From NCBI RefSeq assembly GCF_000455265.1, contig NZ_HG005140.1, forward strand, positions 40,983 to 104,982: a DNA stretch of 64,000 bases. The letters are read 5' to 3'. Of the stretch, positions 33,753 through 43,312 are shown piece after piece. The stretch is from Paenibacillus antibioticophila. GTDB taxonomy: Bacteria; Bacillota; Bacilli; Paenibacillales; Paenibacillaceae. The notes beneath the pieces are model-generated. The model was given only the letters and a program-made list of their open reading frames with translations. It made no database searches and was not told where the DNA came from. The position numbers and the translations under genes are program-made. Each line of letters opens with the position of its first letter. Position 1 is the first letter of the stretch.

Positions 33753-35348
33753 CTACTTTTTCAGCTCGCTCGGAGCCACGCCCCAATATTTGCGGAACAC
33801 CTTGGCAAAATAGCTGATATCCCGATAACCTACTGCGTGGGCGGCATCGTAAACCTTCGCCTCCCCCAGCAGCAATTCCTTGGCCCGCTCCATTCGCCTT
33901 GCCTGAACATAGGCGGAAAAGGAGTCGCCCGTCTCCTTCTTGAAGAGCCGGCTCAAATAGGATGAATTAACATAAAGCAATTCAGCCAGGGAGTGCAGGC
34001 TTAAATCCTCGTTCAGCCGGCCTTCCACGATTTCCAGCAGCCGCTTGACGATGCGGTGGCTGGAATTCTTCCGCTCATTCTCCAGGTAGGCAGCGATGTG
34101 CGTCGTCACGCGCTTCGCCCATTCCATTATTTGCCGCTTCGATACCAGATTTTGAATCGACAGGAAATAGGCGTAATCCTCGGCAAGCACCTTTTTCATG
34201 GACCAGCCCTGGGACAAAATGATCCGGGTGAAGGCGCCGCTCAAATAAAGCAGGTGCTCATACACGAGCCCCGAGGAATCGGCTGCCGCGAAGGCTTCCT
34301 CTACATAACCGACAATGAGCTTCTGTGCCATCTCCTCTTCCCCTGTGCAAATGGATACCTCCAATTGCTTCTCGAATGCCGAGTCCGTCAGAACGGGACG
34401 CTCGGTGCCCCGCACCTCCAAATAGGGAATCGCAATTTCGTGTCCGTATACGGCCCGCTCCATAAGCGCAATGCCGGCCTGCTGGTAGGATTGGGGGATA
34501 TCTCCTAACCCGCCTACCATGCCCATGCCGGCGCTTGCCGTCAGCTTCAGGCATTCCTTGACCGCGCTCAACAGCCGGGTAACCCGCGTGTTGATCCGGG
34601 AGGTCAAAGCGCCCTCCGTTTCCTCAGGCTGACCTGGAAACAGCAGCACGGTCGCCCCATTATCGTCGCTGAATACCCGGCATTCCCCGGCCGGCATAAA
34701 CTCCTTGGCGATGCTTAGCAGCGAAAACCGCAGGAGCGGCATATCCGCAGCAGAGAAGCGCTTCTCCGCTTCGGTCAGCGGATCGATGTCGCACACCGCC
34801 ACGGCATAAGCCGCATCCTTGCGCAATTCCAGATTAAGCTCCGCGGAGTGCTTGCTCAGCTCCCATTCCGCATAACGACTCGAGATCAGTTGGCGTAAGA
34901 AATCCTCCTGCAGCTGAGGAAGCCTGCTGCTCCACATTCGCTTCAGCTCCGTAAGACTATGCTTCTCGGAGAGCTCCCTCCGGATCTCCTCAGCCAGCTC
35001 CAGCACATTATGCAGAATCTCTTCTTCGCCTGCAGGCTTGAGCAAGTAATTCATGACGCCAAGCCCAATCGCCCGCTGGGCATATTGGAAATCATCGTGT
35101 CCGCTTAAAATAATGATTTTCGTCTGCGGAGCACGCTCCAACAACATGTCTGCCAGCGTCAACCCGTCGATCTCCGGCATTTCGATATCAAGCAGCACAA
35201 TATCGGGCATTCGCCGTTCCGCGATGTCCAGAGCTTCTTTTCCATTGCCTGCAAGGCCCACCACTTCGATCCCGTGCTGTTCCCAAGGAATATTGTTGGC
35301 CAGGCTGTTTAATATGCGTATCTCGTCTTCGGCAATCAGCAGGTTCAA
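33753..35348 (-). CDS. YesN-type response regulator, AraC-family output
   Basis: Two-component response regulator (531 aa). The receiver domain is residues 1-120 with Asp54 as phosphorylation site (IVLLDIEMPEIDG) and KPAGEEEIL. A long middle region (about 130-420) has no recognised fold. The C-terminal AraC double helix-turn-helix covers about 430-531 (LHSLAELLYVNSSYLSRLFKKETGDSFSAYV, YDAAHAVGYRDISYFAKVFRKYWGVAPSELKK-like). The start is a TTG overlapping the kinase stop (TTGA). It probably activates the adjacent sugar ABC genes. Confidence 0.92.
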   Translation of the reverse strand: MNLLIAEDEIRILNSLANNIPWEQHGIEVVGLAGNGKEALDIAERRMPDIVLLDIEMPEIDGLTLADMLLERAPQTKIIILSGHDDFQYAQRAIGLGVMNYLLKPAGEEEILHNVLELAEEIRRELSEKHSLTELKRMWSSRLPQLQEDFLRQLISSRYAEWELSKHSAELNLELRKDAAYAVAVCDIDPLTEAEKRFSAADMPLLRFSLLSIAKEFMPAGECRVFSDDNGATVLLFPGQPEETEGALTSRINTRVTRLLSAVKECLKLTASAGMGMVGGLGDIPQSYQQAGIALMERAVYGHEIAIPYLEVRGTERPVLTDSAFEKQLEVSICTGEEEMAQKLIVGYVEEAFAAADSSGLVYEHLLYLSGAFTRIILSQGWSMKKVLAEDYAYFLSIQNLVSKRQIMEWAKRVTTHIAAYLENERKNSSHRIVKRLLEIVEGRLNEDLSLHSLAELLYVNSSYLSRLFKKETGDSFSAYVQARRMERAKELLLGEAKVYDAAHAVGYRDISYFAKVFRKYWGVAPSELKK

Positions 35349-37168
35349 CTCTCTTCTTCCTCTCCCTGGTTAATGCAGCGGTCCAACGGAAGCTCGATGC
35401 GGGATACGGTTCCCTTGCCTTCCTCGCTCTCGATCGTAAATTCCGCCGTATCGCCATAGTACAGCTTGATTCTTGATTTCACGTTAAGCAGTGCGAAGAA
35501 CTCCCCGCCGGGAACCTCACCGTCCCTTCCTCCCATGCGGGATAAGGAAATCCGAATACGATGCAACTGCTCCTCCGGGATGCCCTTCCCATTATCGGCG
35601 ACCGTCAAAAGCAGCCGCTCCTCCCGGAGCTCTGCCGAGATGTGCAATTTCCCGCCGCTCTCCCGTTTTTCCAGCCCGTGCAGAATGGCATTCTCCACCA
35701 GCGGCTGCAAAAGCAGCTTTAACACGTGCAATCCTTCCGTGTCCGCTGCGGCGTGAAAGCTGGCCGTAAACTGATCGACAAATCGCAACTGTTGAACGCG
35801 GATATAGTATTTAAGATGCGCAAAGTTTTCTTCGACCGTAAAGGTGTCCCTTCCCTTGCTCAGACTAAGCCGGAAAAACCGGGACAGGTTCAACACCATC
35901 TCGCTGATTTCATCGGCATCATAATTTTTGGCCGACCAGTAGATGGAGTCCAGCGTATTATATAGAAAATGGGGGTTGATCTGGGACTGCAGAAATTTCA
36001 GCTCGGTCTTCGTCAGGCGCAGTTGCTGCTCGTAGATATCCCGGATCAAATGCCGCTGCTGTTCGACGGTCTGGTTAAAGGCATCGGTCAGATAGCCCAG
36101 CTCATCCTGCCGGTTATTTTTCAGCTGAGCGTCGAAATTCCCCCTTCTGAGCTGCTTCATTCCCGAGACGAGCGACGAAATCGGCGCCGCGATATTGCTG
36201 TAAACTAACCACGAGATCCAGAACGCAAGCACACAGCTGATCCCGATAATCCAGTATGAGAACAGCTCCAGCGGCCTCGACTTTTTATAAATCTCCCCTT
36301 CCGGCTGCATCAGAACAAGCGACCAGCCGCTACGGGGCGATTCGGCACGCAGAACCATGTTTTTCCCGTCCGGGCCATTGCGTCCGGATTGGATCGCCTG
36401 CCAATCCTCGCTGTTGAGCGCCTTCACCTCCGCAGCGGGCGCATTTGTCACAATCAGGCGGTCCCGCTCATCGAATAGATAAACCTTGGAAGCCTCGCTC
36501 GGCGCCAGACTTCTAAGATAGCTGAGCATCTGCCTTTTCGGAATGGACAGCATCAATACATTGCTCCCCCTATCCCGGCTGTACAGATCCATCAGTTGCA
36601 TCAGCACGATCTGCTCCTGATCATATACCGGATCGGCCCACCCCATCAGCGCCTCCTCGTGTTTTTCGGGCAAATACAGCACATAGCTTCCGTTGGATCG
36701 CATCACATCCTTGAACCATGGTTCCGAAGCGGCCTCCGGTCGGTACAGCGCCCCGATCCGGCTGGATATCAATCTTTTCGAGCCTCCGTGATAAATGGTT
36801 ACGCCGGATACGCTGGTATTAATATTCGTCGTATTGGTGATCTGCAGCATCACCTGGGTAAAATCAAGCAACGCCTCCTCGGACAATTGATCTCCCGAAT
36901 GCTTCAGGCGGGAGGTCAGGCTCGAATCGGTCGCCAGAAGCGTGGTCAAATTCTTGATTCCATCCATGGTGAGATCCACGTATTCGAGCGCTGAGCCCAT
37001 CGCGCTCATCGTCCGCTCCCCCAGCTCCTGCTCCAGAATGTTATGGGAACGGTCGTTGGCATACAGGCTGAAGAAAATCAGCGGCAGCAAAATCAATATG
37101 AAATAACTGGTGAGCTTGGCCTGAATCGACTGGGTGAACATTTCCTTAAGCCTTCGTAACCTCTTCAT
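35345..37168 (-). CDS. YesM-type sensor histidine kinase
   Basis: Membrane sensor kinase (607 aa). The first membrane segment is at about 18-38 (LTSYFILILLPLIFFSLYA), followed by an extracytoplasmic dCache-like sensor of about 250 residues, a second segment (YWIIGISCVLAFWISWLVY) and a HAMP domain. The His_kinase box is LQSQINPHFLYNTLDSIYW and the HATPase is VADNGKGIPEEQL. Start at ATG 37168, since AGGGGG lies six bases upstream; longer in-frame starts lack support. Partner of the YesN regulator directly downstream. It likely senses an extracellular oligosaccharide through the neighbouring binding protein. Confidence 0.93.
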   Translation of the reverse strand: MKRLRRLKEMFTQSIQAKLTSYFILILLPLIFFSLYANDRSHNILEQELGERTMSAMGSALEYVDLTMDGIKNLTTLLATDSSLTSRLKHSGDQLSEEALLDFTQVMLQITNTTNINTSVSGVTIYHGGSKRLISSRIGALYRPEAASEPWFKDVMRSNGSYVLYLPEKHEEALMGWADPVYDQEQIVLMQLMDLYSRDRGSNVLMLSIPKRQMLSYLRSLAPSEASKVYLFDERDRLIVTNAPAAEVKALNSEDWQAIQSGRNGPDGKNMVLRAESPRSGWSLVLMQPEGEIYKKSRPLELFSYWIIGISCVLAFWISWLVYSNIAAPISSLVSGMKQLRRGNFDAQLKNNRQDELGYLTDAFNQTVEQQRHLIRDIYEQQLRLTKTELKFLQSQINPHFLYNTLDSIYWSAKNYDADEISEMVLNLSRFFRLSLSKGRDTFTVEENFAHLKYYIRVQQLRFVDQFTASFHAAADTEGLHVLKLLLQPLVENAILHGLEKRESGGKLHISAELREERLLLTVADNGKGIPEEQLHRIRISLSRMGGRDGEVPGGEFFALLNVKSRIKLYYGDTAEFTIESEEGKGTVSRIELPLDRCINQGEEEES

Positions 37169-37246
37169 TCCCATCCCCCTGCAAGTCTTAGGGCTTTCAT
37201 CCAAGAAGACGGCTCCACGGACGACCGCTTTTCCCTAGCGTAGCGG

Positions 37247-37278
37247 AAAACGGCGCTCCTGTGAACCTTGGAGCGCCG
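37247..37278 (-). terminator. Rho-independent terminator after the solute-binding protein gene
   Basis: On the minus strand CGGCGCTCC and GGAGCGCCG form a 9-bp stem followed by TTTT. It separates the ABC operon from the kinase gene. Confidence 0.82.
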
Positions 37279-37313
37279 CGGTCTATCATTTCCCGCGCTG
37301 GGCGGTCTTCCCG

Positions 37314-38861
37314 CTATTTATTTTCTGCATACCACGCGTTCACCTCGGCCGTGATTTCATCGCCGCCTCTTTTCTTCCACTCGCTGACGAATTCGTCAAA
37401 GGCGTCAATCGGAAGCTGGCCCACCACGATTTTTGTGAAGTATTCGTTTTCCATTTTCTTCAAATCGGCAGTGTATTTCCCCATCGCCGGCGTCGGCACG
37501 CCCAAAAAGGCGTCTCTGATCGCTACCTCGCCGATCCGGTCGATGTTATCGTTCAGGTTGAATTCCAGTCCCAGCGAGTCGCGGCGATCACGTTCTTCCG
37601 GCGCATTGTATGGACGAACCGACTCCCCGAGGGTCTGGCGGTAAATATGCTCGTTGTGCTTTTCAAAGTTGGTCACCATTTTGCCGTCCTCCATGGTCCA
37701 CACTTCGTTCTCGAAGCCCAGCAGCAGCGTGCGGTAACCTTCGCCATTGATAAAATTAAGCATGCGCACCACGGCATCCGGATTTTTGCTGGTTACCGGA
37801 ACAACGTTGTAGCCGGCGATGTAACCGTACCCCATCGTTCCCTGCTTGCCCTCCGGACCGGCCGGAAATTCAAGCGGAATCCACTCCGCCTCTGGATCGT
37901 TGGTGGTGCTGGTCAGAATCGGGCCGCGGGTATCATACCAGAAGGCGGAGAACAGGCCGGCCTTGCCGCTCGCGATCTTCTCGGAGAAATTGGCCTCCTT
38001 GTTGAGCATCCATTCCGGGTCGAGCAGCTTGTCTTTCTGCAGCCCCGCCAGGAAAGCCAGCGCTTCTTTCATTTCAGGCAGAATACTGGAATTGACGAGC
38101 TGTCCGTCCCGTTCCGTCCACATCCCCCTTTGGACGCCGAAGGCGCCGATAACCGGAGCAATTCTGGCCACATTCTCAGCCATAATGTAACCGTACGTAT
38201 CATTCTTTCCGTTGCCGTCAGGATCGTCCTGGGCGAACGCCCGTATGACCTCGCGATATTCCTCCAGCGTTTTTGGCGGCTGCATGCCCAGACGGTCCAG
38301 CCAGTCCTTGCGCACATACATCAATTCATTGCCCGGCTCGGCGTTCATCGACGGAATGGCATAGATTTTTCCGTCGATCGTTACCGTCTTCCACGCTTCT
38401 TCAGGTATATTCTTTTTCAGGTCCGGACCGTACTTGTCGATCCACTCATCCAGCGGCTGCAGCGCCCCTTGCTTGACATAGTTTTCAAACCAGCTGGCAT
38501 CGTACGTATAAATCAGGTCCGGCAAATTGCCCGAGGCCATAATTACATTCAGCGCATCCTGGTAGCCGTCGGCCGGAGGATATTGCATGGCGATGTCCAG
38601 ATTCGTATTTTCCTTGATGTAATCAAGGTACGGGTTGTTGTTCTCATCCATTCCGTCAGGAAATTTGCGCCCGCCGCCGTTGTAGACGACCTTGATCGAT
38701 TTCTTCTCCAGCTTATCCCCCTCCGAGGATGCGGACGGCACGCCGTCTCCACCTGACGAAGCATTGCCGGAGTTCCCGCCGCCGGAGGAGCAAGCGGTTG
38801 TAGCAAGGAGCACCGCTATCAGCAAGAAGGCCATCACCGGTTTCCATCTTTTCATATTCAT
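37314..38861 (-). CDS. Sugar-type solute-binding lipoprotein (LipO/YtcQ-like)
   Basis: Family 1 extracellular solute-binding protein (515 aa). Signal peptide with lipobox and Cys24 (LLATTACSSGG), then a Gly/Ser-rich linker. The mature part has MASGNLPDLIYTYD, DEWIDKYGPDLKKNIPEEAWK-like residues, a C-terminal EFVSEWKKRGGDEI and NAWYAENK, typical of the large LipO/YtcQ receptors that serve LplB/LplC permeases in Paenibacillus. No ATPase gene is adjacent, as is usual for this class, which shares an MsmX-type ATPase. The ligand is probably an oligosaccharide. Third gene of the minus-strand transport operon. Confidence 0.92.
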   Translation of the reverse strand: MNMKRWKPVMAFLLIAVLLATTACSSGGGNSGNASSGGDGVPSASSEGDKLEKKSIKVVYNGGGRKFPDGMDENNNPYLDYIKENTNLDIAMQYPPADGYQDALNVIMASGNLPDLIYTYDASWFENYVKQGALQPLDEWIDKYGPDLKKNIPEEAWKTVTIDGKIYAIPSMNAEPGNELMYVRKDWLDRLGMQPPKTLEEYREVIRAFAQDDPDGNGKNDTYGYIMAENVARIAPVIGAFGVQRGMWTERDGQLVNSSILPEMKEALAFLAGLQKDKLLDPEWMLNKEANFSEKIASGKAGLFSAFWYDTRGPILTSTTNDPEAEWIPLEFPAGPEGKQGTMGYGYIAGYNVVPVTSKNPDAVVRMLNFINGEGYRTLLLGFENEVWTMEDGKMVTNFEKHNEHIYRQTLGESVRPYNAPEERDRRDSLGLEFNLNDNIDRIGEVAIRDAFLGVPTPAMGKYTADLKKMENEYFTKIVVGQLPIDAFDEFVSEWKKRGGDEITAEVNAWYAENK

Positions 38862-38892
38862 CTTCTATTTATCCCCTTTCGTTAGCTCTCGC

Positions 38893-39774
38893 TTAACCTT
38901 TGATTGAACCCAGCATAAGACCCTTCACGAAAAACTTTTGCAGGAACGGGTATACAACCAGAATCGGCACCGTGCTTGATATCAGCGCAGCCGCCTTCAG
39001 CGACTCCATGGCCAGCAGCGTACTGTCCATATTCGCCGAATAACCGGAATTATTATCGATGCCCGATTGATTGAACATGATCAGTTCCCGCAAATAGACC
39101 TGAAGCGGGAACAAATCGCGGTTGGTCACGTACAGCACGGTATCGAAAAATGCATTCCAATGGCCAACGGCGTGAAACAGTGTGATTGTAGCGATGGCCG
39201 GCATGGACAGCGGAATGATGATGCGGAACAGGATGCCCAGGTTGGAGCCGCCATCGATTTTGGCGGATTCCTCCAGCTCAACCGGAACGCTCTGAAAAAA
39301 GTTCTTAATGATGATCAGGTTAAACGCGCTGATCGCCCCCGGAATGATATAAGCCCAGAACGTATCCAACAAGCCGGTAGCCTTCACGACAAGAAACGTC
39401 GGTATCATGCCGCCCCCGAACATCATGCTGAACACGACGAGGAACATCATCACGCTTCTGCCTTTCAGATAGGTTTTGGATAACGGGTAGGCCATCAGGC
39501 TCGTCATCGTCACATTGAACAAGGTCCCCACAATCGTTCGCAGCGTGCTGATCTGAAAGGCATCGATGAAGTCCTCCTGGCTAAGCACTCTCGAATAGGC
39601 CTCGAAGGAGAAATCGACCGGCCACAAGCCGACCTGCCCGGAAGTTATAGCACGGTGGCTGCTGAAGGATTGCGCCAGCACATGCACGAACGGTGCCAAT
39701 GCCAGCAAGCCGAGCAGCCCCAGTAAAATATAGTTGATCGCAGACGCGACTTGTTCTCCTCTGGTTAATTTCAT
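38893..39774 (-). CDS. Sugar ABC transporter permease (LplC/YtcP-like)
   Basis: Inner-membrane permease (293 aa) with six segments. The N-terminal INYILLGLLGLLALAPFVHVLAQSFSS and the EAA loop VELEESAKIDGGSNLGILFRIIIPLSMP are diagnostic. The C-terminus FFVKGLMLGSIKG is conserved in this subfamily. AAGGAGG precedes the ATG. The gene starts 16 bases after the LplB-like gene and is co-transcribed with it. Confidence 0.93.
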   Translation of the reverse strand: MKLTRGEQVASAINYILLGLLGLLALAPFVHVLAQSFSSHRAITSGQVGLWPVDFSFEAYSRVLSQEDFIDAFQISTLRTIVGTLFNVTMTSLMAYPLSKTYLKGRSVMMFLVVFSMMFGGGMIPTFLVVKATGLLDTFWAYIIPGAISAFNLIIIKNFFQSVPVELEESAKIDGGSNLGILFRIIIPLSMPAIATITLFHAVGHWNAFFDTVLYVTNRDLFPLQVYLRELIMFNQSGIDNNSGYSANMDSTLLAMESLKAAALISSTVPILVVYPFLQKFFVKGLMLGSIKG

Positions 39775-39790
39775 GGGTTTGCCTCCTTGT

Positions 39791-40753
39791 CTACCATATG
39801 CCTTCCTGCCCCAGCTTCTTGGCCCCTTTGTTGACCAAGGTGACGAGAATCAGGCCGATGACTGCCTTGAACAGTCCCACCGCGGTCGTAAAGCTGAACT
39901 TCGCTTGCTGAATGCCGACCCGGTAAACATAGGTTTCGATGACATCGCCCACTTCATAGACCAGGGAGTTATACAGCACAAAAATTTGTTCAAACCCGAC
40001 GTCAAGCACATGTCCCAGCCGCAGGAGGAACAAGGTGACGATGACGCTCATCAGGGAAGGCAGCGTAATATGGATGATCTGCTTCCATTTGTTCGCGCCG
40101 TCCATGATTGCAGCCTCGTAGAGCTGGGGATCGATCCCGGCGAGCGCCGCCAGATAGACGATGGCCCCCCATCCGACTTCCTTCCAGATGTCGCTGGCGA
40201 CGATCACGGTCCGGAACCATTCGGTGCTCGTCAGGAAGAAGATCGGTTCTATGCCCAGCATCTCGAGCAATTTGTTCACTATGCCTGAGGAAGGGGACAG
40301 GACATTGACCAGAATCCCGCCCAGAATGATCCACGATAGGAAATGAGGCAAATAAACCAGCGTCTGTATCGAGCGTTTATACAGCATGTTTCTTACTTCG
40401 TTCAGCATGATCGCCAGGATAATCGGGCCCGGAAATCCCCAAAGCAGCTTATAAATGCTGATGAGAAGCGTATTGCGGAAGATCTTATAAAAATCCTCGT
40501 TCAAGAACATCGCCTTGAAGTGGGCCAGACCCACCCATTCGCTCCCCCAAATTCCCTTAAATACGTTGTAATCCTGAAAAGCAATGACCGCTCCCCACAT
40601 CGGCACGTATTTGTAAATCACGAAATACAGAATTCCCGGAAGCATGATTAAATACAAATCCCAGTGCGATCGAATAAACTGAAATCGCTTTCTTTTTGGC
40701 TTAACGGTAAATTCATGGTTAGTTCCGTTCTCTGCAATTTGGATTGCAGACAT
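39791..40753 (-). CDS. Sugar ABC transporter permease (LplB-like)
   Basis: Inner-membrane permease (320 aa). HWDLYLIMLPGILYFVIYKYVPM forms the first segment with the LplB-type ending. The EAA loop is in LYEAAIMDGANKWKQIIHITLPSL. The C-terminus (LVNKGAKKLGQEGIW) is typical. Start at the ATG 40753, eight bases after AAGGGGG; an upstream in-frame TTG has no ribosome site. First gene of the ABC operon, divergent from the FAD oxidoreductase. Confidence 0.92.
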   Translation of the reverse strand: MSAIQIAENGTNHEFTVKPKRKRFQFIRSHWDLYLIMLPGILYFVIYKYVPMWGAVIAFQDYNVFKGIWGSEWVGLAHFKAMFLNEDFYKIFRNTLLISIYKLLWGFPGPIILAIMLNEVRNMLYKRSIQTLVYLPHFLSWIILGGILVNVLSPSSGIVNKLLEMLGIEPIFFLTSTEWFRTVIVASDIWKEVGWGAIVYLAALAGIDPQLYEAAIMDGANKWKQIIHITLPSLMSVIVTLFLLRLGHVLDVGFEQIFVLYNSLVYEVGDVIETYVYRVGIQQAKFSFTTAVGLFKAVIGLILVTLVNKGAKKLGQEGIW

Positions 40754-41027
40754 ATTTCCATCCCCCTTCGCTAGTGTAATCCTGTGTGTGCTCCCGGACA
40801 ATTCAATTGTAAGAGATGGTCCTGGAAGGCGTTAGTGGATAACGATGACCTTTACCGGTAAATTCATGACTTCCCTGGCGAGGCCTCACCAGGCCGATTA
40901 GGGGACATTGATGACATTCTACGGTACTTCCATGACTTCCGCGCTGCCGCAGCTATGTTTCAGGCGGTCTTTCTTTTAGAATAAAGGCGAAATTAATGAA
41001 ATTTTATGGATAAGGAGATTCATACCA

Positions 41028-42278
41028 ATGCCAAAACATGAGGTTTTCTTGGAGCGAAGCATCCCTGTCTACGATCAAGCCGAGGTGGTAGTGATCGGCG
41101 GAGGGCCGGCGGGAACGGCGGCAGCCATCAGCGCCGCGCGCAGCGGTAAAAAGACGATTGTACTGGAGCACTCCGCCCAACTGGGGGGAATGGGAACGCT
41201 GGCCAACGTCAGCATCTTTATGGGAGTGGGCAACGTAACCGGAATCTACCGGGAGATCATCTCGGAATTCCTTCCCGCCGCGCTGCCCGAATCTCACCAT
41301 CAGTCGATCTGGCCGGAATATTCCCCCTTTGAAATGCGCCATTACTTGAATAACAAGCTCGAGAAGGAAGGCGTGCGGGTGTACTTTCATACCAGCTTCG
41401 CCGCCGCCGTTATGGACGGTTCGCGGCTGACAGCCGTCGTCGCCAATACTCGCGAAGGGCTGCGTGCCTTTGCGGGCAGTGTCTTTATCGACTGCACAGG
41501 AGATGCGCGGGTAGCCGGAGATGCGGGCGTTCCCCTTCATACCGGCCGTAAAGAGGATGGTCTTACCCAACCGATGACCCTAATGTTCATGATGCAGGAT
41601 ACGGGCAAGCCGGTTGAACCGCATTTGCCGGAAGGATGCTACTTTTATGAGAAGATCGAGGATTTGCCGCAAGGCCGCCATTTGTATTGGGGCGGACGGG
41701 GCGACGGGTCGCTGCTTGTCAATATGACTCGGGTCAAGGGGAACGGGGCAAGCATCGAGGATATCAATTACGCGGAGAAAGAAGGACTGAGGCAGGTCTT
41801 TTCGGTCGCGAACTATTTGCAGCGCACCAATCACCCGACCTATGTGCTCTCTCATATCGCTCCTCAGATCGGCGTCCGGGAGACGAACCAGATCGAGGGC
41901 CGTTATACGCTGACCGAGGACGATCTGGTCAACAGCCGGCGGTTCGAGGATGTGGTAGCCCAGACGAATTATGAAATCGACATTCATAATCCCACCGGGG
42001 GAACCAACACAGATGAGCGAAAGCTCGACGGCTACGATATTCCGTATCGCTGTATGCTGCCGAAGCATGTCGAGGGGCTGATCGTGGCCGGACGCTGCAT
42101 TTCCGCCACACACGTCGCCATGTCCTCCATGCGGGTGCAGGCCACCTGCTATGCGCTGGGCCAGGCTGCCGGCACCGCCGCCGCGATCGCCATCGACACG
42201 GGAAGTCCGCTGCCGGGTATTTCAATCCCGCTGCTGCATGAGCGTCTTGCCGCGCAGGGGGTCGTATTCAAATCCTGA
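41028..42278 (+). CDS. FAD-dependent oxidoreductase (FAD_oxidored family)
   Basis: Flavoprotein (416 aa). The Rossmann motif VVVIGGGPAGTAAAISAARSG binds FAD near the N-terminus, followed by LEHSAQLGGMGTLANVSIFMG. The middle has FIDCTGDARVAGDAGVP and TQPMTLMFMM. The C-terminal GLIVAGRCISATHVAMSSMRVQATCYALGQAAG matches the FAD_oxidored family (PF12831), which is often linked to polysaccharide utilisation genes. There is no signal peptide, so cytosolic. AAGGAG precedes the ATG. Divergent from the LplB-type operon; the substrate may be a sugar or sugar derivative imported by it (inference). Confidence 0.87.
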   Translation: MPKHEVFLERSIPVYDQAEVVVIGGGPAGTAAAISAARSGKKTIVLEHSAQLGGMGTLANVSIFMGVGNVTGIYREIISEFLPAALPESHHQSIWPEYSPFEMRHYLNNKLEKEGVRVYFHTSFAAAVMDGSRLTAVVANTREGLRAFAGSVFIDCTGDARVAGDAGVPLHTGRKEDGLTQPMTLMFMMQDTGKPVEPHLPEGCYFYEKIEDLPQGRHLYWGGRGDGSLLVNMTRVKGNGASIEDINYAEKEGLRQVFSVANYLQRTNHPTYVLSHIAPQIGVRETNQIEGRYTLTEDDLVNSRRFEDVVAQTNYEIDIHNPTGGTNTDERKLDGYDIPYRCMLPKHVEGLIVAGRCISATHVAMSSMRVQATCYALGQAAGTAAAIAIDTGSPLPGISIPLLHERLAAQGVVFKS

Positions 42279-42318
42279 AGCACGGAGAGCATCCGCGTTT
42301 CGGATACTCCACGCAAAC

Positions 42319-42358
42319 AAACAGCCAGCTGCGCATGTACAACGGCAGCTGGCTGTTT
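42319..42358. terminator. Bidirectional terminator
   Basis: AAACAGCCAGCTGC and GCAGCTGGCTGTTT form a perfect 14-bp stem between the convergent FAD oxidoreductase and folE genes. Confidence 0.9.
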
Positions 42359-42374
42359 AATTCCATAGCTCTAT

Positions 42375-42968
42375 TTACTCTTTGATCAGTGATAGAAACT
42401 CTGCTCTCGAAGCCGCATCGGTCCGGAAGGTTCCCCGTACCGCCGAGGTCACTGTCTTGCTGCCCGGCTTCTTGACGCCCCGGGAGCACATGCACAGATG
42501 CTCGCCCTCCACCACAACCATGACGCCTTTCGGCTTCAAGACCTCTTCCATAATGTCGGCAATTTGCGATGTAATACGCTCCTGAACCTGCAGACGGCGC
42601 GTGACCGCTTCTACCAGACGGGCCAGCTTGCTCAAACCGGCAATTTGGCCGCTTGGAATATAGCCGATGTGAGCCTTGCCGAAGAAGGGAGCCATATGGT
42701 GCTCGCACTGGCTGTAATACACGATATCCTTAACGATCACCAGCTCTTCGTGGTTCTCTTCAAAGGTAACGCCGAGCACCTCGCGAGGGTCGACCTCATA
42801 TCCGCCAAAAATCTCTTCATACATCCGGGTAACACGGGCCGGAGTCTCCAGCAGGCCTTCCCGCTCGACATCTTCACCGATCAGCTTAAGAATCTCCCGG
42901 ACATGATGCTCAATCTTCTCCCGGTTATCCCCTACCTTGGCATTTATATAATCTTTAACTCCCGCCAC
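42375..42968 (-). CDS. folE: GTP cyclohydrolase I FolE
   Basis: Makes 7,8-dihydroneopterin triphosphate from GTP, the first step of folate and queuosine precursor synthesis (197 aa). Family motifs: [17 protein letters not shown], the zinc ligands in [44 protein letters not shown], and [16 protein letters not shown] (second Cys). The GTG at 42968 has AGGTGA five bases upstream; another GTG at 42977 would add three residues. It directly follows yneF. QueG further upstream also belongs to queuosine metabolism, though that may be coincidence. Confidence 0.93.
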   Translation of the reverse strand: MAGVKDYINAKVGDNREKIEHHVREILKLIGEDVEREGLLETPARVTRMYEEIFGGYEVDPREVLGVTFEENHEELVIVKDIVYYSQCEHHMAPFFGKAHIGYIPSGQIAGLSKLARLVEAVTRRLQVQERITSQIADIMEEVLKPKGVMVVVEGEHLCMCSRGVKKPGSKTVTSAVRGTFRTDAASRAEFLSLIKE

Positions 42969-42977
42969 TATAGTCAC

Positions 42978-43214
42978 CTACTTTTTTCTGCGTTTTCCGG
43001 AAGCCTGCGGCTTCTGACCCTGCTGCTTCATCATTTGCTGGGCCCGCTGCATTTGCTTGCCGTTTAAATTGTACCCCATTTGTTGCGCCATCTTTTGCAG
43101 CGCTTGCGGATCACTCTGCATCTTGGTTAATTGCCGGCGCAGATAAAATACACCGATTGCGAAGCCAGCGATCAATCCGACCACAAGCGTAATAATAGGA
43201 ATTGCAATTTCCAT
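42978..43214 (-). CDS. yneF: YneF family small membrane protein (UPF0154)
   Basis: 78 aa. A single N-terminal membrane segment (IPIITLVVGLIAGFAIGVFYL) is followed by the conserved QLTKMQSDPQALQKMAQQMGYNLNGKQMQRAQQMM and a basic Lys/Arg tail. The family is conserved in Firmicutes, function unknown. The Gln/Met-rich cytoplasmic tail is longer than in B. subtilis YneF. GAGGTGG lies before the ATG. The stop codon is adjacent to the folE start region, so the two are probably co-transcribed. Confidence 0.85.
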   Translation of the reverse strand: MEIAIPIITLVVGLIAGFAIGVFYLRRQLTKMQSDPQALQKMAQQMGYNLNGKQMQRAQQMMKQQGQKPQASGKRRKK

Positions 43215-43312
43215 CCTTCAGCCACCTCGATTAAAAAATACACCCTGGCTCGGCATATTTAGCCTGCTAAGCCGGAGCACTCAACATATCATAGCATTCA
43301 AGCCAGACTCAT

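Noticed and set aside
37251..37278. Operator palindrome upstream of the YesM gene
   Set aside because: The GC-rich stem followed by a T-run on the minus strand is a terminator of the solute-binding protein gene.
42969..42977. FolE start at GTG 42977
   Set aside because: It lacks a ribosome binding site, whereas GTG 42968 has AGGTGA at good spacing; the difference is three residues.
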